The notes beneath the pieces are model-generated. The model did not search any database and was not told where the DNA came from. It worked only from the letters and a program-made list of their open reading frames with translations. A program made the translations under genes and the position numbers. From contig NZ_JNXE01000006.1 of assembly GCF_000716605.1 (NCBI RefSeq), positions 1-64,000 on the forward strand: a stretch of DNA of 64,000 nucleotides, read 5' to 3'. This DNA comes from Streptomyces sp. NRRL F-525. Lineage in GTDB: Bacteria; Actinomycetota; Actinomycetes; Streptomycetales; Streptomycetaceae. Positions 17,918-26,949 of this stretch are shown piece by piece. Position 1 is the stretch's first letter. Each line of letters opens with the position of its first letter.

Positions 17918-18835
17918 TCAGCCGAGGTCGGTCTGGCCGGCGCGGGTGAGCCGGTACTGGAGGAACGTGATCGCGCTCAGCACGATCAGCAGGGCCACGG
18001 ACATCGCGGACGCGTAGCCGAACTGGAAGCGGCCGAACGCGGAGCCGTAGATGTAGTACTGCAGGACGTTCGTCGCGTTCGCCGGGCCGCCCGCGGTGGT
18101 CACCGCGACCGTGTCGAACACCTGGAACGAACCGATCACCGTCATGATCAGCACGACCGCGAGGACCGGTCGCAGCAGCGGCATCGTGATCCGCCAGAAC
18201 ATGCGCCACTCGCTCGCGCCGTCCACCTTCGCCGCCTCGTACATGTCACCCGGGATGGCCTGCAGCCCCGCGAACAGCAGCAGCGCGGTGTAACCGACGT
18301 GCCGCCACACGTTGATCAGGGCGATCGTCGGGATCGCCCAGGTCTTGTCGGCGAGGAACGGGATGTGGTCGAAGCCGAGCCCGCCGATGATCTCGTTGCC
18401 GATGCCGAGCTGGGTGTCGAGGATCCACAGCCAGACGATGCCGGCGACCACGTTCGACATCAGGTACGGCGTCAGCACGATCCCGCGCAACAGGGCGGAC
18501 TGGGTGAGCCGTTGGAGCAGGACCGCGATCGCGAGGGCCGCCACCGTCTGGATGCCGATGTTGATGAGGACGTACTCGACGGTGACCTTCAACGACGACC
18601 AGAAGATGGGGTCGTGGACCATCCGGTCGTAGTTGTCGAGGCCCACCCACTTCGCCGGGGTCAGCAGGTTGAAGCGGGTGAAGCTCAGATAGATGCCGCG
18701 CAGGGTCGGCCAGAGCAGGAAGACCAGGAAGCCCAGCAGGGCCGGGGCGATGAAGACCGCCGCCAGCCGACCGTCGCCGCTGTCTTCACGGGCCCGCGGC
18801 CTGCGGTTCGGGGGACTGCTTGAGGCGATGGTCAT
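17918..18835 (-). CDS. Sugar ABC transporter permease (MalF type)
   Basis: A 305-aa permease and the first gene of the operon. Six membrane helices start at about residue 25 (AVFIAPALLGFLVFLLWPTL). The EAA loop is YEAAKVDGASEWRMFWRITMPLL. It pairs with the MalG-type subunit encoded next. I choose the ATG at 18835 because gggagtctccag upstream provides a ribosome binding site; a longer frame would run through the palindromic operator at 18880-18894. Control by the divergent ROK regulator is likely. Confidence 0.93.
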   Translation of the reverse strand: MTIASSSPPNRRPRAREDSGDGRLAAVFIAPALLGFLVFLLWPTLRGIYLSFTRFNLLTPAKWVGLDNYDRMVHDPIFWSSLKVTVEYVLINIGIQTVAALAIAVLLQRLTQSALLRGIVLTPYLMSNVVAGIVWLWILDTQLGIGNEIIGGLGFDHIPFLADKTWAIPTIALINVWRHVGYTALLLFAGLQAIPGDMYEAAKVDGASEWRMFWRITMPLLRPVLAVVLIMTVIGSFQVFDTVAVTTAGGPANATNVLQYYIYGSAFGRFQFGYASAMSVALLIVLSAITFLQYRLTRAGQTDLG

Positions 18836-18879
18836 CTGGAGACTCCCTTGTCTACGACGGCTCGTCCTCGGGCCACTTA

Positions 18880-18894
18880 CTTTCGTCACGAAAG
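18880..18894. promoter_or_regulatory. Palindrome in the ROK / sugar operon divergent promoter
   Basis: Perfect inverted repeat CTTTCG-TCA-CGAAAG, 45 bases upstream of the first permease start and about 125 upstream of the ROK regulator start. A looser related sequence (ttacttcc, then ggaaaagaaa) lies at about 18961-18982. The position suits an operator for the ROK regulator. No binding data can be read from sequence. Confidence 0.5.
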
Positions 18895-19017
18895 AATCCA
18901 GGCGTCAATAGCCGTGCATGGATCTTTTCTGTGCGGGATTGTGGTCGTAGAGTGGCTCTGTTACTTCCAGAGGAAAAGAAACCTCGGGGAGAGAAACCCT
19001 GTGGGAGTGTGACCCTC

Positions 19018-20178
19018 ATGACCACACGTGCCGCCAGTTGGCAGCCGCTGAGCCCCGGTGAACGCTCCGTCGCGATCGAGGTCCTCGTCCACGGCCCGCT
19101 GTCGCGCACCGACCTCGCGCGCCGGCTCGACCTCTCGGCGGGCAGCCTCACCCGCCTCACCAAACCGCTGATCGAGTCCGGCCTGCTGGTCGAGGTCCCC
19201 GACGGCGGCGGCCCGGCCGAGATCCGCCAGGGCCGCCCCTCCCAACCCCTCGACGTGGTCGCCGAGTCGCGCACGTTCCTCGGCCTCAAGGTCACCGAGG
19301 ACATGGTCTACGGCGTCGTCACCACCCTCAGGAGCGACATCGTCGCCCGCCTCGACCGGCCGCTCACCACCCACGATCCCGCCCAAGTGGCCGATCTGCT
19401 GGGCGAGATGACCGGTGAACTCACCGCCCGTTTTCCCACGCTCACAGGCATCGGTATCGGCGTCGGCGGACTCGTCCAGGACCGTGCCGTGGTGGGGGAG
19501 TCGGCCTTCCTGCAGTGGAGCGACGTCCCGCTGGCCCAACTCGTCGAGGAGCGCACCGGGTTGCCGGTCGTCGTCGAGAACGACGTGGCCGCCCTCGTCG
19601 AGGCCGAGACCTGGTTCGGCGCCGGGCGCGGCCTCGACCGCTTCGTCGTCCTCACCATCGGCGCGGGCATCGGCTACGGCCTCGTCCTCGGCGGCAAGCG
19701 GGTGCCGTACGCCGAGGAGGACCGCGGGTTCGGCCGCCACTGGATCCTGAACCCCAACGGCCCGATCACCCCCGCCGGTCAACGGGGCAGCGCCGTCTCG
19801 CTGTTGACCATCCCCAGCATCCGCTACCAGATCCGCGCCGCCACCGGACTCGACCTGAGCTACGAGGAGATCCTCGCCCGCGCCGCCGCCGGTGATGCCA
19901 TGCCCGCCCGTGTCATCGACGAAGCCGCCCGCGCGCTGGGCACGTTGGTCGCCCAGATCGCCAACTTCGTGCTCCCGCAGAAGATCCTGCTCGCTGGTGA
20001 AGGCGTCGGCCTGATCGACGTGGCGGGCAAGACGGTGGACGACACGCTCCGCGCGCACAGGCATCCGCTGGCCGCCCCGCTCGACGTGGAGACGAAGGTG
20101 TCCGATTTCCACGACTGGGCGCGTGGCGCGGCGGTGTTGGCGATCCAGGTGCTGGTGCTCGGTGTGGCCGAGGTGTGA
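19018..20178 (+). CDS. ROK-family transcriptional regulator
   Basis: A 386-aa repressor of the ROK family. The winged helix-turn-helix is at about residues 15-70 (VLVHGPLSRTDLARRLDLSAGSLTRLTKPLIESGLL). The C-terminal sugar-kinase-like sensor has GIGIGVGGLV and VVVENDVAALVEAE, then TIGAGIGYGLVLGG. The canonical zinc-binding cysteine cluster of many ROK proteins is not visible (the region reads GFGRHWILNPNGP), so its sensing may differ. It is divergent from the sugar ABC operon and probably represses it until the sugar binds. The ATG at 19018 is preferred; frames further upstream contain no conserved sequence. Confidence 0.9.
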   Translation: MTTRAASWQPLSPGERSVAIEVLVHGPLSRTDLARRLDLSAGSLTRLTKPLIESGLLVEVPDGGGPAEIRQGRPSQPLDVVAESRTFLGLKVTEDMVYGVVTTLRSDIVARLDRPLTTHDPAQVADLLGEMTGELTARFPTLTGIGIGVGGLVQDRAVVGESAFLQWSDVPLAQLVEERTGLPVVVENDVAALVEAETWFGAGRGLDRFVVLTIGAGIGYGLVLGGKRVPYAEEDRGFGRHWILNPNGPITPAGQRGSAVSLLTIPSIRYQIRAATGLDLSYEEILARAAAGDAMPARVIDEAARALGTLVAQIANFVLPQKILLAGEGVGLIDVAGKTVDDTLRAHRHPLAAPLDVETKVSDFHDWARGAAVLAIQVLVLGVAEV

Positions 20179-20289
20179 ATTGCGTTACGGGGCTTGACAG
20201 ATGACGTGATCAGCAACACGGTCCGATATGTCCGGTTAGCTCGTGATTACTCACATCGCCTTCACCTTCGGCGACGTATGCTTCACACC

Positions 20290-20463
20290 ATGTCCACCAG
20301 CGTTGAATCAGCCACCGAGCGATCGGCAGCCGAGGTCAACGAGGAGATCAGGGCCCTGTGGCACCGATCGGGCGGGACACTGAGCGTCGAGCAGCGCGAG
20401 GAGTACCGACGGCTTGTGATGGAGTGGGCCGCCGCGGCTCCCGAGCCGGCCGAGGCGGCCTGA
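20290..20463 (+). CDS. Small conserved actinobacterial protein
   Basis: A 57-aa acidic, fully helical protein: MSTSVESATERSAAEVNE, then IRALWHRSGGTLSVEQREEY and RLVMEWAAAA. I recognise it as a short hypothetical protein found widely in Streptomyces, but know no function. Codon use is normal for the genome (strong GC3), which supports coding. The ATG at 20290 is preferred over ATG 20278 in the same frame because the family starts at MSTS. The gene converges with the S1 protease gene. The stretch 20179-20289 upstream presumably holds its promoter. Confidence 0.65.
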   Translation: MSTSVESATERSAAEVNEEIRALWHRSGGTLSVEQREEYRRLVMEWAAAAPEPAEAA

Positions 20464-20606
20464 GCGCCGCCGCTGTCGACCGACGCAGGTGTCGTTGTCG
20501 GTATTCGGTATCCCGCCGCCCGGCCATCCTCGTGACCCCGGTCCAGCCGGCCGAGCCCCTGTAGACCCGACCGACCCGATCACCTCCGTCGAACTCCCTT
20601 GAGTGA

Positions 20607-21974
20607 TCAGCCCCACATCGCCGAGTAGTGCCGCTGGAACGCCTTGCGGTCCTGCTCGGCGCGGATCCAGCGCGTCGCCACCAGCGCGATCAGACTTCCC
20701 GCGATGACCAGCAGGCCCGGGCCCACGTTCTTCGGGTCCGTCAGCCGGGACGCCAGTGTCGTCGAACCCGCCGCCGTGGTGTTCGTCGCCGGTGCGGAGG
20801 TCCCGGGCGTGGCCGAGCCGGCCGCGGCGCCGGCTGCTGCCGAGGCGGACGGCGCGGGTGAGGCGGCCGTCTTCGGCGCCACCAGCAGCTTCACGTTCAG
20901 CGCGGCCAGTGCCTTGGTCAGCGGCTGGAAGAACGTCGTACCACCCGCCGTGCAGTCACCGCTGCCGCCCGAGGTGACGCCCAGCGCGATGCCGTTGGCG
21001 AACAACGGGCCGCCGCTGTCGCCCGGTTCGGCACACACCGTGGTCTGGATGAGGCCGGTGACCGTGCCCTCGGGGTAGTTCACCGTCGCGTTGAGCGCGG
21101 TCACCTCGCCGTCGTGCAGCCCGCTGGTGCTGCCGCTGCGGAACACCTTCTCGCCCACGGCAGCGTCGGCCAGGCCCGTGATGGTCACCCCGCTGCCGTT
21201 GCCGATCGCGACGACGTCCGCGCCGTCGCCCGCCGAACCGCTCGCGTACTGCACCAGGGAGAAGTCACTGCCGGGGAAGTTGTCGGAGACCGTCTTGCCC
21301 AACTGCTGGTCACCCTGGTTGTTGGCGAACCAGATCGACCCGACAGGCCCGCAGTGCCCGGCCGTGAGGATGAAGTCGTTCGTCCCGTCGGTCACGTTGA
21401 AGCCCGCCGAACAGCGCCCGCCGGTCGACAGGATGGGCTGCGCGCCGTTGATCCGGGTCGTGAACTTGCCCTGCGTGCGCTGCATCTGGACCGAGGCGCC
21501 GATGCCGGACGCGACCTTCGTCATGGCGTTCCAGCTGGCGGCGGAGACGCTGCTGTCGGCCTCCACCAGCACCCTGTTGTTGCGGTAGTCCATCGCCCAG
21601 GCGGTGCCCGGCACCTTGGGGGCCGAACTCAGCGTCGAGGCGGCCGAGTTCAGCACGTTCATGCTGTACCGCACGACCTTCGCCTCGGCGCCCGCCTTCG
21701 TCACCTCGGCCGCCGTCTTCGCGTCGGTCACCGCGACGACCGTACGGCCGCCGGAATCGACCCAACTGCCCGCCGTACGGGCCGAACCGAGCTTCGCCAC
21801 CAGGGCGGAACCCTTGTCCGCGGGTGTCTGCGGCGCGCTGAGCGTGGCGGCGGACGTGCCGGAAGAGTCACTGGCCATGGCCGCCTGGGTGACCATGGCG
21901 CCTCCCAGGAGGAGTCCGCCGACGGCCGCCAACCGTGTAACTCGCCGGATGACCCGTCGTCGTGCGTGCCTCAT
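20607..21974 (-). CDS. Secreted S1-family serine protease with C-terminal membrane anchor
   Basis: A 455-aa chymotrypsin-fold protease. Residues 1-35 are a signal peptide after a very basic start (MRHARRRVIRRVTR). About 45-180 is a propeptide, and the protease domain carries H207 (LTAGHC), D237 (GSDFSLVQ) and S320 (EPGDSGGP), all intact. After about residue 370 comes a low-complexity Ala/Ser/Pro/Thr linker, then a transmembrane helix (GPGLLVIAGSLIALVATRW) and a short basic cytoplasmic tail. Most streptogrisin-type proteases are released; this one should stay on the membrane with its active site outside. A start further upstream is possible but adds non-conserved sequence. Confidence 0.92.
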   Translation of the reverse strand: MRHARRRVIRRVTRLAAVGGLLLGGAMVTQAAMASDSSGTSAATLSAPQTPADKGSALVAKLGSARTAGSWVDSGGRTVVAVTDAKTAAEVTKAGAEAKVVRYSMNVLNSAASTLSSAPKVPGTAWAMDYRNNRVLVEADSSVSAASWNAMTKVASGIGASVQMQRTQGKFTTRINGAQPILSTGGRCSAGFNVTDGTNDFILTAGHCGPVGSIWFANNQGDQQLGKTVSDNFPGSDFSLVQYASGSAGDGADVVAIGNGSGVTITGLADAAVGEKVFRSGSTSGLHDGEVTALNATVNYPEGTVTGLIQTTVCAEPGDSGGPLFANGIALGVTSGGSGDCTAGGTTFFQPLTKALAALNVKLLVAPKTAASPAPSASAAAGAAAGSATPGTSAPATNTTAAGSTTLASRLTDPKNVGPGLLVIAGSLIALVATRWIRAEQDRKAFQRHYSAMWG

Positions 21975-22221
21975 GCTTGGCTCCCGAACCCCGAACGTGC
22001 GGTGCGACACCGCGGGGCTCTCCGGTCGTTGAGTGCCCTTCCTCCATACGTGGCCGGGTGCTCGTGTGTTCACCGGACGGAAGATCGGCTTCAGCGCGTA
22101 GGTTCAACGAGCGCTCCATACGGCCGAGTTGGCCTCGGCGATACCCAGGCGGAGCCCGGTGCCCTCGCTTGGACCTCGCCGTGCTGTCATGGACACCCGC
22201 CCCGGCTGCCATGATGACCCC

Positions 22222-22980
22222 ATGCGCGTGCTGATGCCCGTCCCCGACCGGGACTTCGATGTCACCGAGGTCGCGGTGCCGTGGCGGTTGCTCACCGATG
22301 CCGGGCACGAGGTCGTCTTCGCCACCGAGCGGGCCGGGACCTTGCCCGCCGCGGATCCCCGGTTGCTGACCGGCGTGCTCTTCGGGCAGCTCGGTGCCGA
22401 GGACGAGCCCAAGCTGTTCTACCAACAGCTCACCGCCGCACCGGAGTTCGGTGACACGGTGGCGTGGGCGGACCTGGACGTGACCCGCTTCGACGGACTG
22501 TTGCTGCCCGGCGGACACGCGCCCGGTATGCGGCAGTACCTGGGATCCCCCGAACTGAGCGCCAAGGTGGGGGAGTTCTGGAAGCTCGGCCGTCCGGTCG
22601 GTGCGATCTGTCACGGGGTTCTCGTGCTGGCCCGTACCCGGGACCCGGACACCGGCCGCAGCGTGCTCGCCGGGCGCCGTACGACCTGTCTGCCCAAGTA
22701 CATGGAACGTACTGCCTACTTGAGCACCGCCTGGCGTCTCGGGCGCTACTACCGGACCTACCCCGCCTACGTGGAGGACGAGGTGCGGGCCGCCCTCGAC
22801 GACCCCGGCGCGCAGTTCGAGCGCGGTCCCAAGGAGCTCACCCGGCGGGGCACCGCGAGCGACGACACGCACGCGTTCGTCGTGCGGGACGGGGTCTATC
22901 TGTCGGCGCGCTGGCCCGGCGACGCCTACCTTTTCGCCCGCCGCTATCTCGATCTCCTGCGGGCACCCGCGGGTGCTTAG
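22222..22980 (+). CDS. DJ-1/PfpI-family protein (class I glutamine amidotransferase fold)
   Basis: A 252-aa cytoplasmic protein of the DJ-1/PfpI superfamily. The nucleophile elbow is AICHGVLVLA with the cysteine preceded by glutamate-poor sequence; LLLPGGHAPGMRQYL is the upstream loop that normally carries the acidic partner. It may be a chaperone, glyoxalase or hydrolase; the sequence does not decide. The insert RRTTCLPKYMERTAYL is characteristic of a Streptomyces subgroup I cannot name. The ATG at 22222 gives the usual MRVLMPVPDRDF start. Ten bases separate it from the next gene, and the two are probably co-transcribed. Confidence 0.85.
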   Translation: MRVLMPVPDRDFDVTEVAVPWRLLTDAGHEVVFATERAGTLPAADPRLLTGVLFGQLGAEDEPKLFYQQLTAAPEFGDTVAWADLDVTRFDGLLLPGGHAPGMRQYLGSPELSAKVGEFWKLGRPVGAICHGVLVLARTRDPDTGRSVLAGRRTTCLPKYMERTAYLSTAWRLGRYYRTYPAYVEDEVRAALDDPGAQFERGPKELTRRGTASDDTHAFVVRDGVYLSARWPGDAYLFARRYLDLLRAPAGA

Positions 22981-22990
22981 ACTGCCGACC

Positions 22991-23377
22991 ATGGACGAGA
23001 CCCCGCTGGACCGGCTCGGCGCAGGCCAGTACCTGCTGATCACCAGTTTCCGCAAGAACGGCTCCCCGGTCGCCACCCCGGTGTGGGTGGTGCGCGACGG
23101 CGTGACCCTCGGTGTGTGGACGGTCGCCGACTCCTGGAAGGTGAAGCGCATCCGGGCCCGCGCCGATGTCCTCGTCGGCCCCTGTGACCTGCGCGGCAAC
23201 CCGACCGGCAACCAGGTGCCCGGCATCGCCGAGATCTGCGACGCCGAGACCACCGCCCGCTACCGCAAGCTGATCACCCGCAAGTACGGCCTCACCGGGC
23301 GCATCACGCTCCTCGGCAGCCGGCTGCGCCGCGGGCTCGACGGCACCCTCGGCATCCGCGTGACGCTCACCCCCTGA
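22991..23377 (+). CDS. PPOX-class F420-dependent oxidoreductase (split beta-barrel)
   Basis: A 128-aa protein of the pyridoxamine-oxidase-like split-barrel fold, F420-binding actinobacterial branch. The typical run is LLITSFRKNGSPVATPVWVV, then VWTVADSWKVKRIRARADV and VGPCDLRGNPTG. These dimeric enzymes reduce small molecules with F420H2, and some bind FMN or biliverdin instead. Length is normal. The start at 22991 (MDETPLDRLG) is 11 bases after the DJ-1/PfpI stop; the frame opens slightly earlier but overlaps that gene. The pair may belong to one stress-response unit, an inference from spacing only. Confidence 0.87.
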   Translation: MDETPLDRLGAGQYLLITSFRKNGSPVATPVWVVRDGVTLGVWTVADSWKVKRIRARADVLVGPCDLRGNPTGNQVPGIAEICDAETTARYRKLITRKYGLTGRITLLGSRLRRGLDGTLGIRVTLTP

Positions 23378-23414
23378 GGACGAACCCCTTGCACACCGAA
23401 CTCAGGAACCGCCC

Positions 23415-23885
23415 GTGGACCCCGTGCTGAACCCGGACGACCTGCCGCTGCGGCAGGAGCGCGTCGTCTTCGCCCGGATGCGCGGTACCCAGGACCGGGT
23501 CGCCGACGCGATCACCGCCTTCGCCGGCACCATGCTCTTCGTCTACATCCACGCGCTGTGGTTCGCCGTCTGGATCGCCCTCAACGAAGGACTCCTCGGG
23601 CAGGGCGGGATCTTCGACCCGTATCCGTACGGGCTGCTCACGATGATCGTCAGCCTGGAGGCCATCTTCCTGTCGACCTTCGTCATGGTGAGCCAGAACC
23701 GCCAGGCCACCCGCGAGAACGTCCGCGCCGACCTCGACTTCGAGACCAACCTCCGCTCCGAGGTGTGGTCCGCCCACATCGGAGCCGCGCTCGGCCTCGA
23801 CCCCCGCGAGGTCGAACAACGCGTTCAGGAACTCCTCACCGAGAACCGGGCCAAGATGAACAGCGGGACGCAGAAGGCGAGTTGA
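23415..23885 (+). CDS. DUF1003 membrane protein
   Basis: A 156-aa protein with two membrane helices (about residues 35-56, FAGTMLFVYIHALWFAVWIA, and 72-93, LLTMIVSLEAIFLSTFVMV) separated by a short loop (NEGLLGQGGIFDPYPYG), followed by RQATRENVRADLDFETNLRSE. This arrangement, especially SLEAIFLSTFVM and the NRQ/DLDFETN region, is diagnostic of DUF1003. Function is unknown; members are often near transport or stress genes. The start is a GTG at 23415 after caggaaccgccc. A strong hairpin with T-run follows at 23911-23952. Confidence 0.88.
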   Translation: MDPVLNPDDLPLRQERVVFARMRGTQDRVADAITAFAGTMLFVYIHALWFAVWIALNEGLLGQGGIFDPYPYGLLTMIVSLEAIFLSTFVMVSQNRQATRENVRADLDFETNLRSEVWSAHIGAALGLDPREVEQRVQELLTENRAKMNSGTQKAS

Positions 23886-23910
23886 GTGTCCGCGCCAGTC
23901 GTTCCGCACG

Positions 23911-23952
23911 AGGAAGGGGCCGCAGCTTTCGAGCTGCGGCCCCTTCCTTTTG
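23911..23952 (+). terminator. Rho-independent terminator
   Basis: Perfect 17-bp stem (23911-23927 with 23932-23948) closed by a TTCG tetraloop and followed by tttt. It ends the DUF1003 transcript and lies just before the convergent hydrolase gene stops, so it may work in both directions, though the T-run is on the + strand only. Confidence 0.92.
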
Positions 23953-23964
23953 TACGGCGTTCCG

Positions 23965-26751
23965 CTATGACGCGTCGAGCACCGTGCCGGTCAGTTCCGG
24001 TCCGCCGCTCTGCGGATCCCCGTTCTCGTCCACGCCCACGAACCGTACGGACTCGGGCTGTTCGGTCACCTGGTCCGTGATCGTCGGCACGCTGATCTCC
24101 CCGCTGAGCTGCCCCGCCGGGACAGTGGTCCAGAGGAACAGGCCCAGGACCTTGGACAGCGGGCGCTCCGGCGCTGCTTCCTCACCGGAGTTCTCACTGA
24201 GCCACTGCGGGTCGACGTCCAGGGTGGACAACTCCGCGCCGGAGGCGATCGGTTGGACGAGGAACGCCGGGTTCAGCTCCACGTCGGCGGGCGCGGACAG
24301 CGTCACCTTCCACTTGAGGGGCTGGCCCTCGGTGACCCGGTCCGCGATCGGCGTGACCTTGAATGTGGGCATCGGGTCGTCGTTCTCCGTGGTCACCCCA
24401 CCCCGGTGGGCGCCGACGACCGCGCCGTGCACCGCCTTCACGAAGATGTCGTGCTGGACGCCGTAGTCGAAGCGGGTGTTGCCCTCGACCTTCACCGGTA
24501 CGTCGATGGTGTCGCCACCGGGCCGTACCGTCACCAGACGTGAAGTGTCCTGGTTCGTGGCCGGGTTGTTGATGTAGACGCGGACCTGGCCGTTGCCGTG
24601 GCCGGAGACCTGGACGGGCACGCGGTACGTCTTGACGCCCGAGTCGCCCTCCTTGACGGTGAGCCGGCCGATGTCGACGCGGGGGAGCGGGGCCGAGGTG
24701 ACCGCCGGAGTGCCGGGGCGCCAGGCCCAGGCGTCCATCAGCCAGGCCTGGCCGGAGCGCGAACGCGGGGTCAGGTCGAGGGACTTGATGTGGCGCAGGT
24801 CGAGCCCGGCGTGCGAGGCGGCGGCCAGCGGTACGCGGACCTCGCGGGCCCAGTAGGAGGCGGTGCGCTGGGTGCCGGGCAGGCCGTCGACGCGGACGCG
24901 GCCGAGGGTCGCCCGGTGGCCGGAGGTGTCGGTCACGGACACGTCGAGCTGGGTGCCGGTGGTGTTGGGCGGCACGATCACCCGCAGGGCCAGGCCCTTG
25001 GCGCCGCCGAGGGAGACCGGCTTGCTGGGACGCACCGTCACCTTCGAACCGGCGGCGGACCAGCGCAGGGCGACGGCGCGGCGGCCGACCTCCTTCGTGG
25101 CCTCCCACCGCGCGAAGTGCGGCGAGATGCCCTTGGAGTCGTCGCTCAGGCAGGCGACGGCCGGGTCGGGGTCCACCGCGGAGCACAACTTGCCGCCGGA
25201 CACGGTGACTTGACCGTCGGGGAGGAAGCCGGCGCCGCGGTTCGCGCCCACCGCGTGGGTGAGGACCCGCGCGGGGTCGGCCGAGGGGGCGCGGCGGCCC
25301 GAGCCGTCGAGCAGCTCACGCACGCGGTCGTCCCCGGCGATGAACAGCCGTGCCGCCGTGGCGATGTAGGTGGAACCGGCCTTGTGCTGCTGGTCGGCGG
25401 TCAGGCGCGTCGCCGCGCCGGGCGAGCACACCGCGTCCCGCTGGTCGGGGTCGTCGTAGAAGTCGTCCTCGGCGGGCGCCTGGGCCTGGCCCGGTGTCCA
25501 CTCGGTGTTGAAGAAGTTGTGGTCGGCGCCCTCGACGTAGACCGCGCTGTGCAGGGCGGCGCCCCGGCTGACTCCGCGCGTGCCGTCGACGTAGACCTCG
25601 CCCTGGAGGTCGGAGACGTCACCGTCGCAGCCGGGCAGGATCGTCACCGACGGGACGTCGGCCACCGGGTTCTGGCCGAAGATCGTCGGGCCGATGAGGA
25701 CGGTGCCGCGGATCTTCCAGCGGACCGGGCCGCGGTAGCCGTCCTGGGCGGCCGGCGGCGGGTAGAGGCTGTCCATCGCCGCGCGGTTGACGCCCTCGCC
25801 GCCGCGCGAGTGGCCGATCAGCAGGACGCGGGAGAGGTCGGCCTGGGGCGCGTCGCGGACGACCGCCGGAGCCGTCTCCGGGTGGGCGGACCACTCGGCC
25901 CAGTGGGCGAGGTGCTGCCGGATCAGCGACGAACGGCCCTCCGCGCCGGCGTCCTCGACGTCAGCGTCCTGGGCGTTGATGCCGTTCGCGGAGATCGACA
26001 CCGTGACATAGCCCTGGGAGGCGAGGAGTTGCTGGTCGCGCAGGTAACCCCGGTAGCTCGGGACCGACTTGAGGCCGGTGGGGCAGGGCCAGTCGCCGGT
26101 GATGTCCTCGGTGCCGGGCTTGTAGCAGGTGTAGTGGCGGCCGTGCAGGAACAGCGCGAGCGGCCGCTTGCCGGTGGCGCCCTTCGGCGCGACCACGACG
26201 GCCTGCATCTCGATCGGCTGCGGATACCCGGGCAGCCGGACCGAGTCGAGCGTGTACTCGCCGGTCGTCGTACGGTACGTGCCCGGCTTGCCGGGGTCGA
26301 TCGCACCGGCCGGGAGCGGGGCCGCGGGCCGCGCGGCGGCTTCCGAACGACCCTTGCCGGAGCCGCTGTTGTCACCGGCGGCGTCCAACCGCCGTCCTGC
26401 GGCCAGCACCTGAAGGTCCGTCAGCTGATTGGATGCGGCGGCACCGAGGCCGAGCCGGAACGTCCGTCCGTCCTTCGCCGGTCTCGGCACCCCGAGGAGC
26501 CGGCCTCCGGCATGGAACTCGACGCGCGCGTCCCCCATGGGCACCCGCTTGCCCGAGCGCCAGACCAGCTGCTGCGCGGAACCCTTCCCCGTGATCCGCC
26601 AACCCGGCGGGAGAGTACCGTCGTTGGCCGTCGCCGCCGCCGTGAACGGTCCGGCGTCCGACGGTGGCGCAGCCTGCGCCGACCCGGACATCCCTCCCGC
26701 CACCGCGAGCACCGTCGCGGCCGTGACCCATATTCGCCGGGCACGGAACAA
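23965..26751 (-). CDS. Large secreted alpha/beta-hydrolase with C-terminal beta-rich domains
   Basis: A 928-aa secreted protein. The signal peptide ends near residue 27 (GSAQA). The hydrolase region (about 150-490) has the oxyanion HG at 203-204 (LFLHGRH), the nucleophile elbow GHSRGG with S315, a likely acid in LPGCDGDVSDLQ and a likely histidine in EGADHNFFNTEW. A jelly-roll-like region follows (about 560-690). The C-terminus has two Calx-beta-like segments (VKEGDSGVKTYRVPVQVSG and VTEGQPLKWKVTLSAP) that may bind calcium or glycans. The start is a TTG at 26751 after cgaggaggagaacaca. Esterase or acetyl-xylan-type activity is possible but unproven. Confidence 0.85.
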   Translation of the reverse strand: MFRARRIWVTAATVLAVAGGMSGSAQAAPPSDAGPFTAAATANDGTLPPGWRITGKGSAQQLVWRSGKRVPMGDARVEFHAGGRLLGVPRPAKDGRTFRLGLGAAASNQLTDLQVLAAGRRLDAAGDNSGSGKGRSEAAARPAAPLPAGAIDPGKPGTYRTTTGEYTLDSVRLPGYPQPIEMQAVVVAPKGATGKRPLALFLHGRHYTCYKPGTEDITGDWPCPTGLKSVPSYRGYLRDQQLLASQGYVTVSISANGINAQDADVEDAGAEGRSSLIRQHLAHWAEWSAHPETAPAVVRDAPQADLSRVLLIGHSRGGEGVNRAAMDSLYPPPAAQDGYRGPVRWKIRGTVLIGPTIFGQNPVADVPSVTILPGCDGDVSDLQGEVYVDGTRGVSRGAALHSAVYVEGADHNFFNTEWTPGQAQAPAEDDFYDDPDQRDAVCSPGAATRLTADQQHKAGSTYIATAARLFIAGDDRVRELLDGSGRRAPSADPARVLTHAVGANRGAGFLPDGQVTVSGGKLCSAVDPDPAVACLSDDSKGISPHFARWEATKEVGRRAVALRWSAAGSKVTVRPSKPVSLGGAKGLALRVIVPPNTTGTQLDVSVTDTSGHRATLGRVRVDGLPGTQRTASYWAREVRVPLAAASHAGLDLRHIKSLDLTPRSRSGQAWLMDAWAWRPGTPAVTSAPLPRVDIGRLTVKEGDSGVKTYRVPVQVSGHGNGQVRVYINNPATNQDTSRLVTVRPGGDTIDVPVKVEGNTRFDYGVQHDIFVKAVHGAVVGAHRGGVTTENDDPMPTFKVTPIADRVTEGQPLKWKVTLSAPADVELNPAFLVQPIASGAELSTLDVDPQWLSENSGEEAAPERPLSKVLGLFLWTTVPAGQLSGEISVPTITDQVTEQPESVRFVGVDENGDPQSGGPELTGTVLDAS

Positions 26752-26949
26752 TGTGTTCTCCTCCTCGAACCCCAGGCTCAGGCGCCCCGTGTGTCACGGG
26801 AGCCTCTCGCGCCCCGGAGGACGAGAAGCAGAGCCTGTGGGTTGCCTGTGGGAGAGGATTCGGCCGATCTTCGTCGGCCGGGCCTGAACCCGGCCTCGCG
26901 CCACGGCCGTTCGGTCGCGGTCCGTGGGCCGACGCCGATCGGGGTGAGG

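Noticed and set aside
20194..20199. TTGACA as a -35 box for the small gene at 20290
   Set aside because: No convincing -10 sequence lies 16-19 bases downstream.
26752..26949. Possible small gene between the secreted hydrolase and the zinc-ribbon gene
   Set aside because: Frames here are fragments of antisense open stretches; the region fits a leader and promoter for the hydrolase gene.
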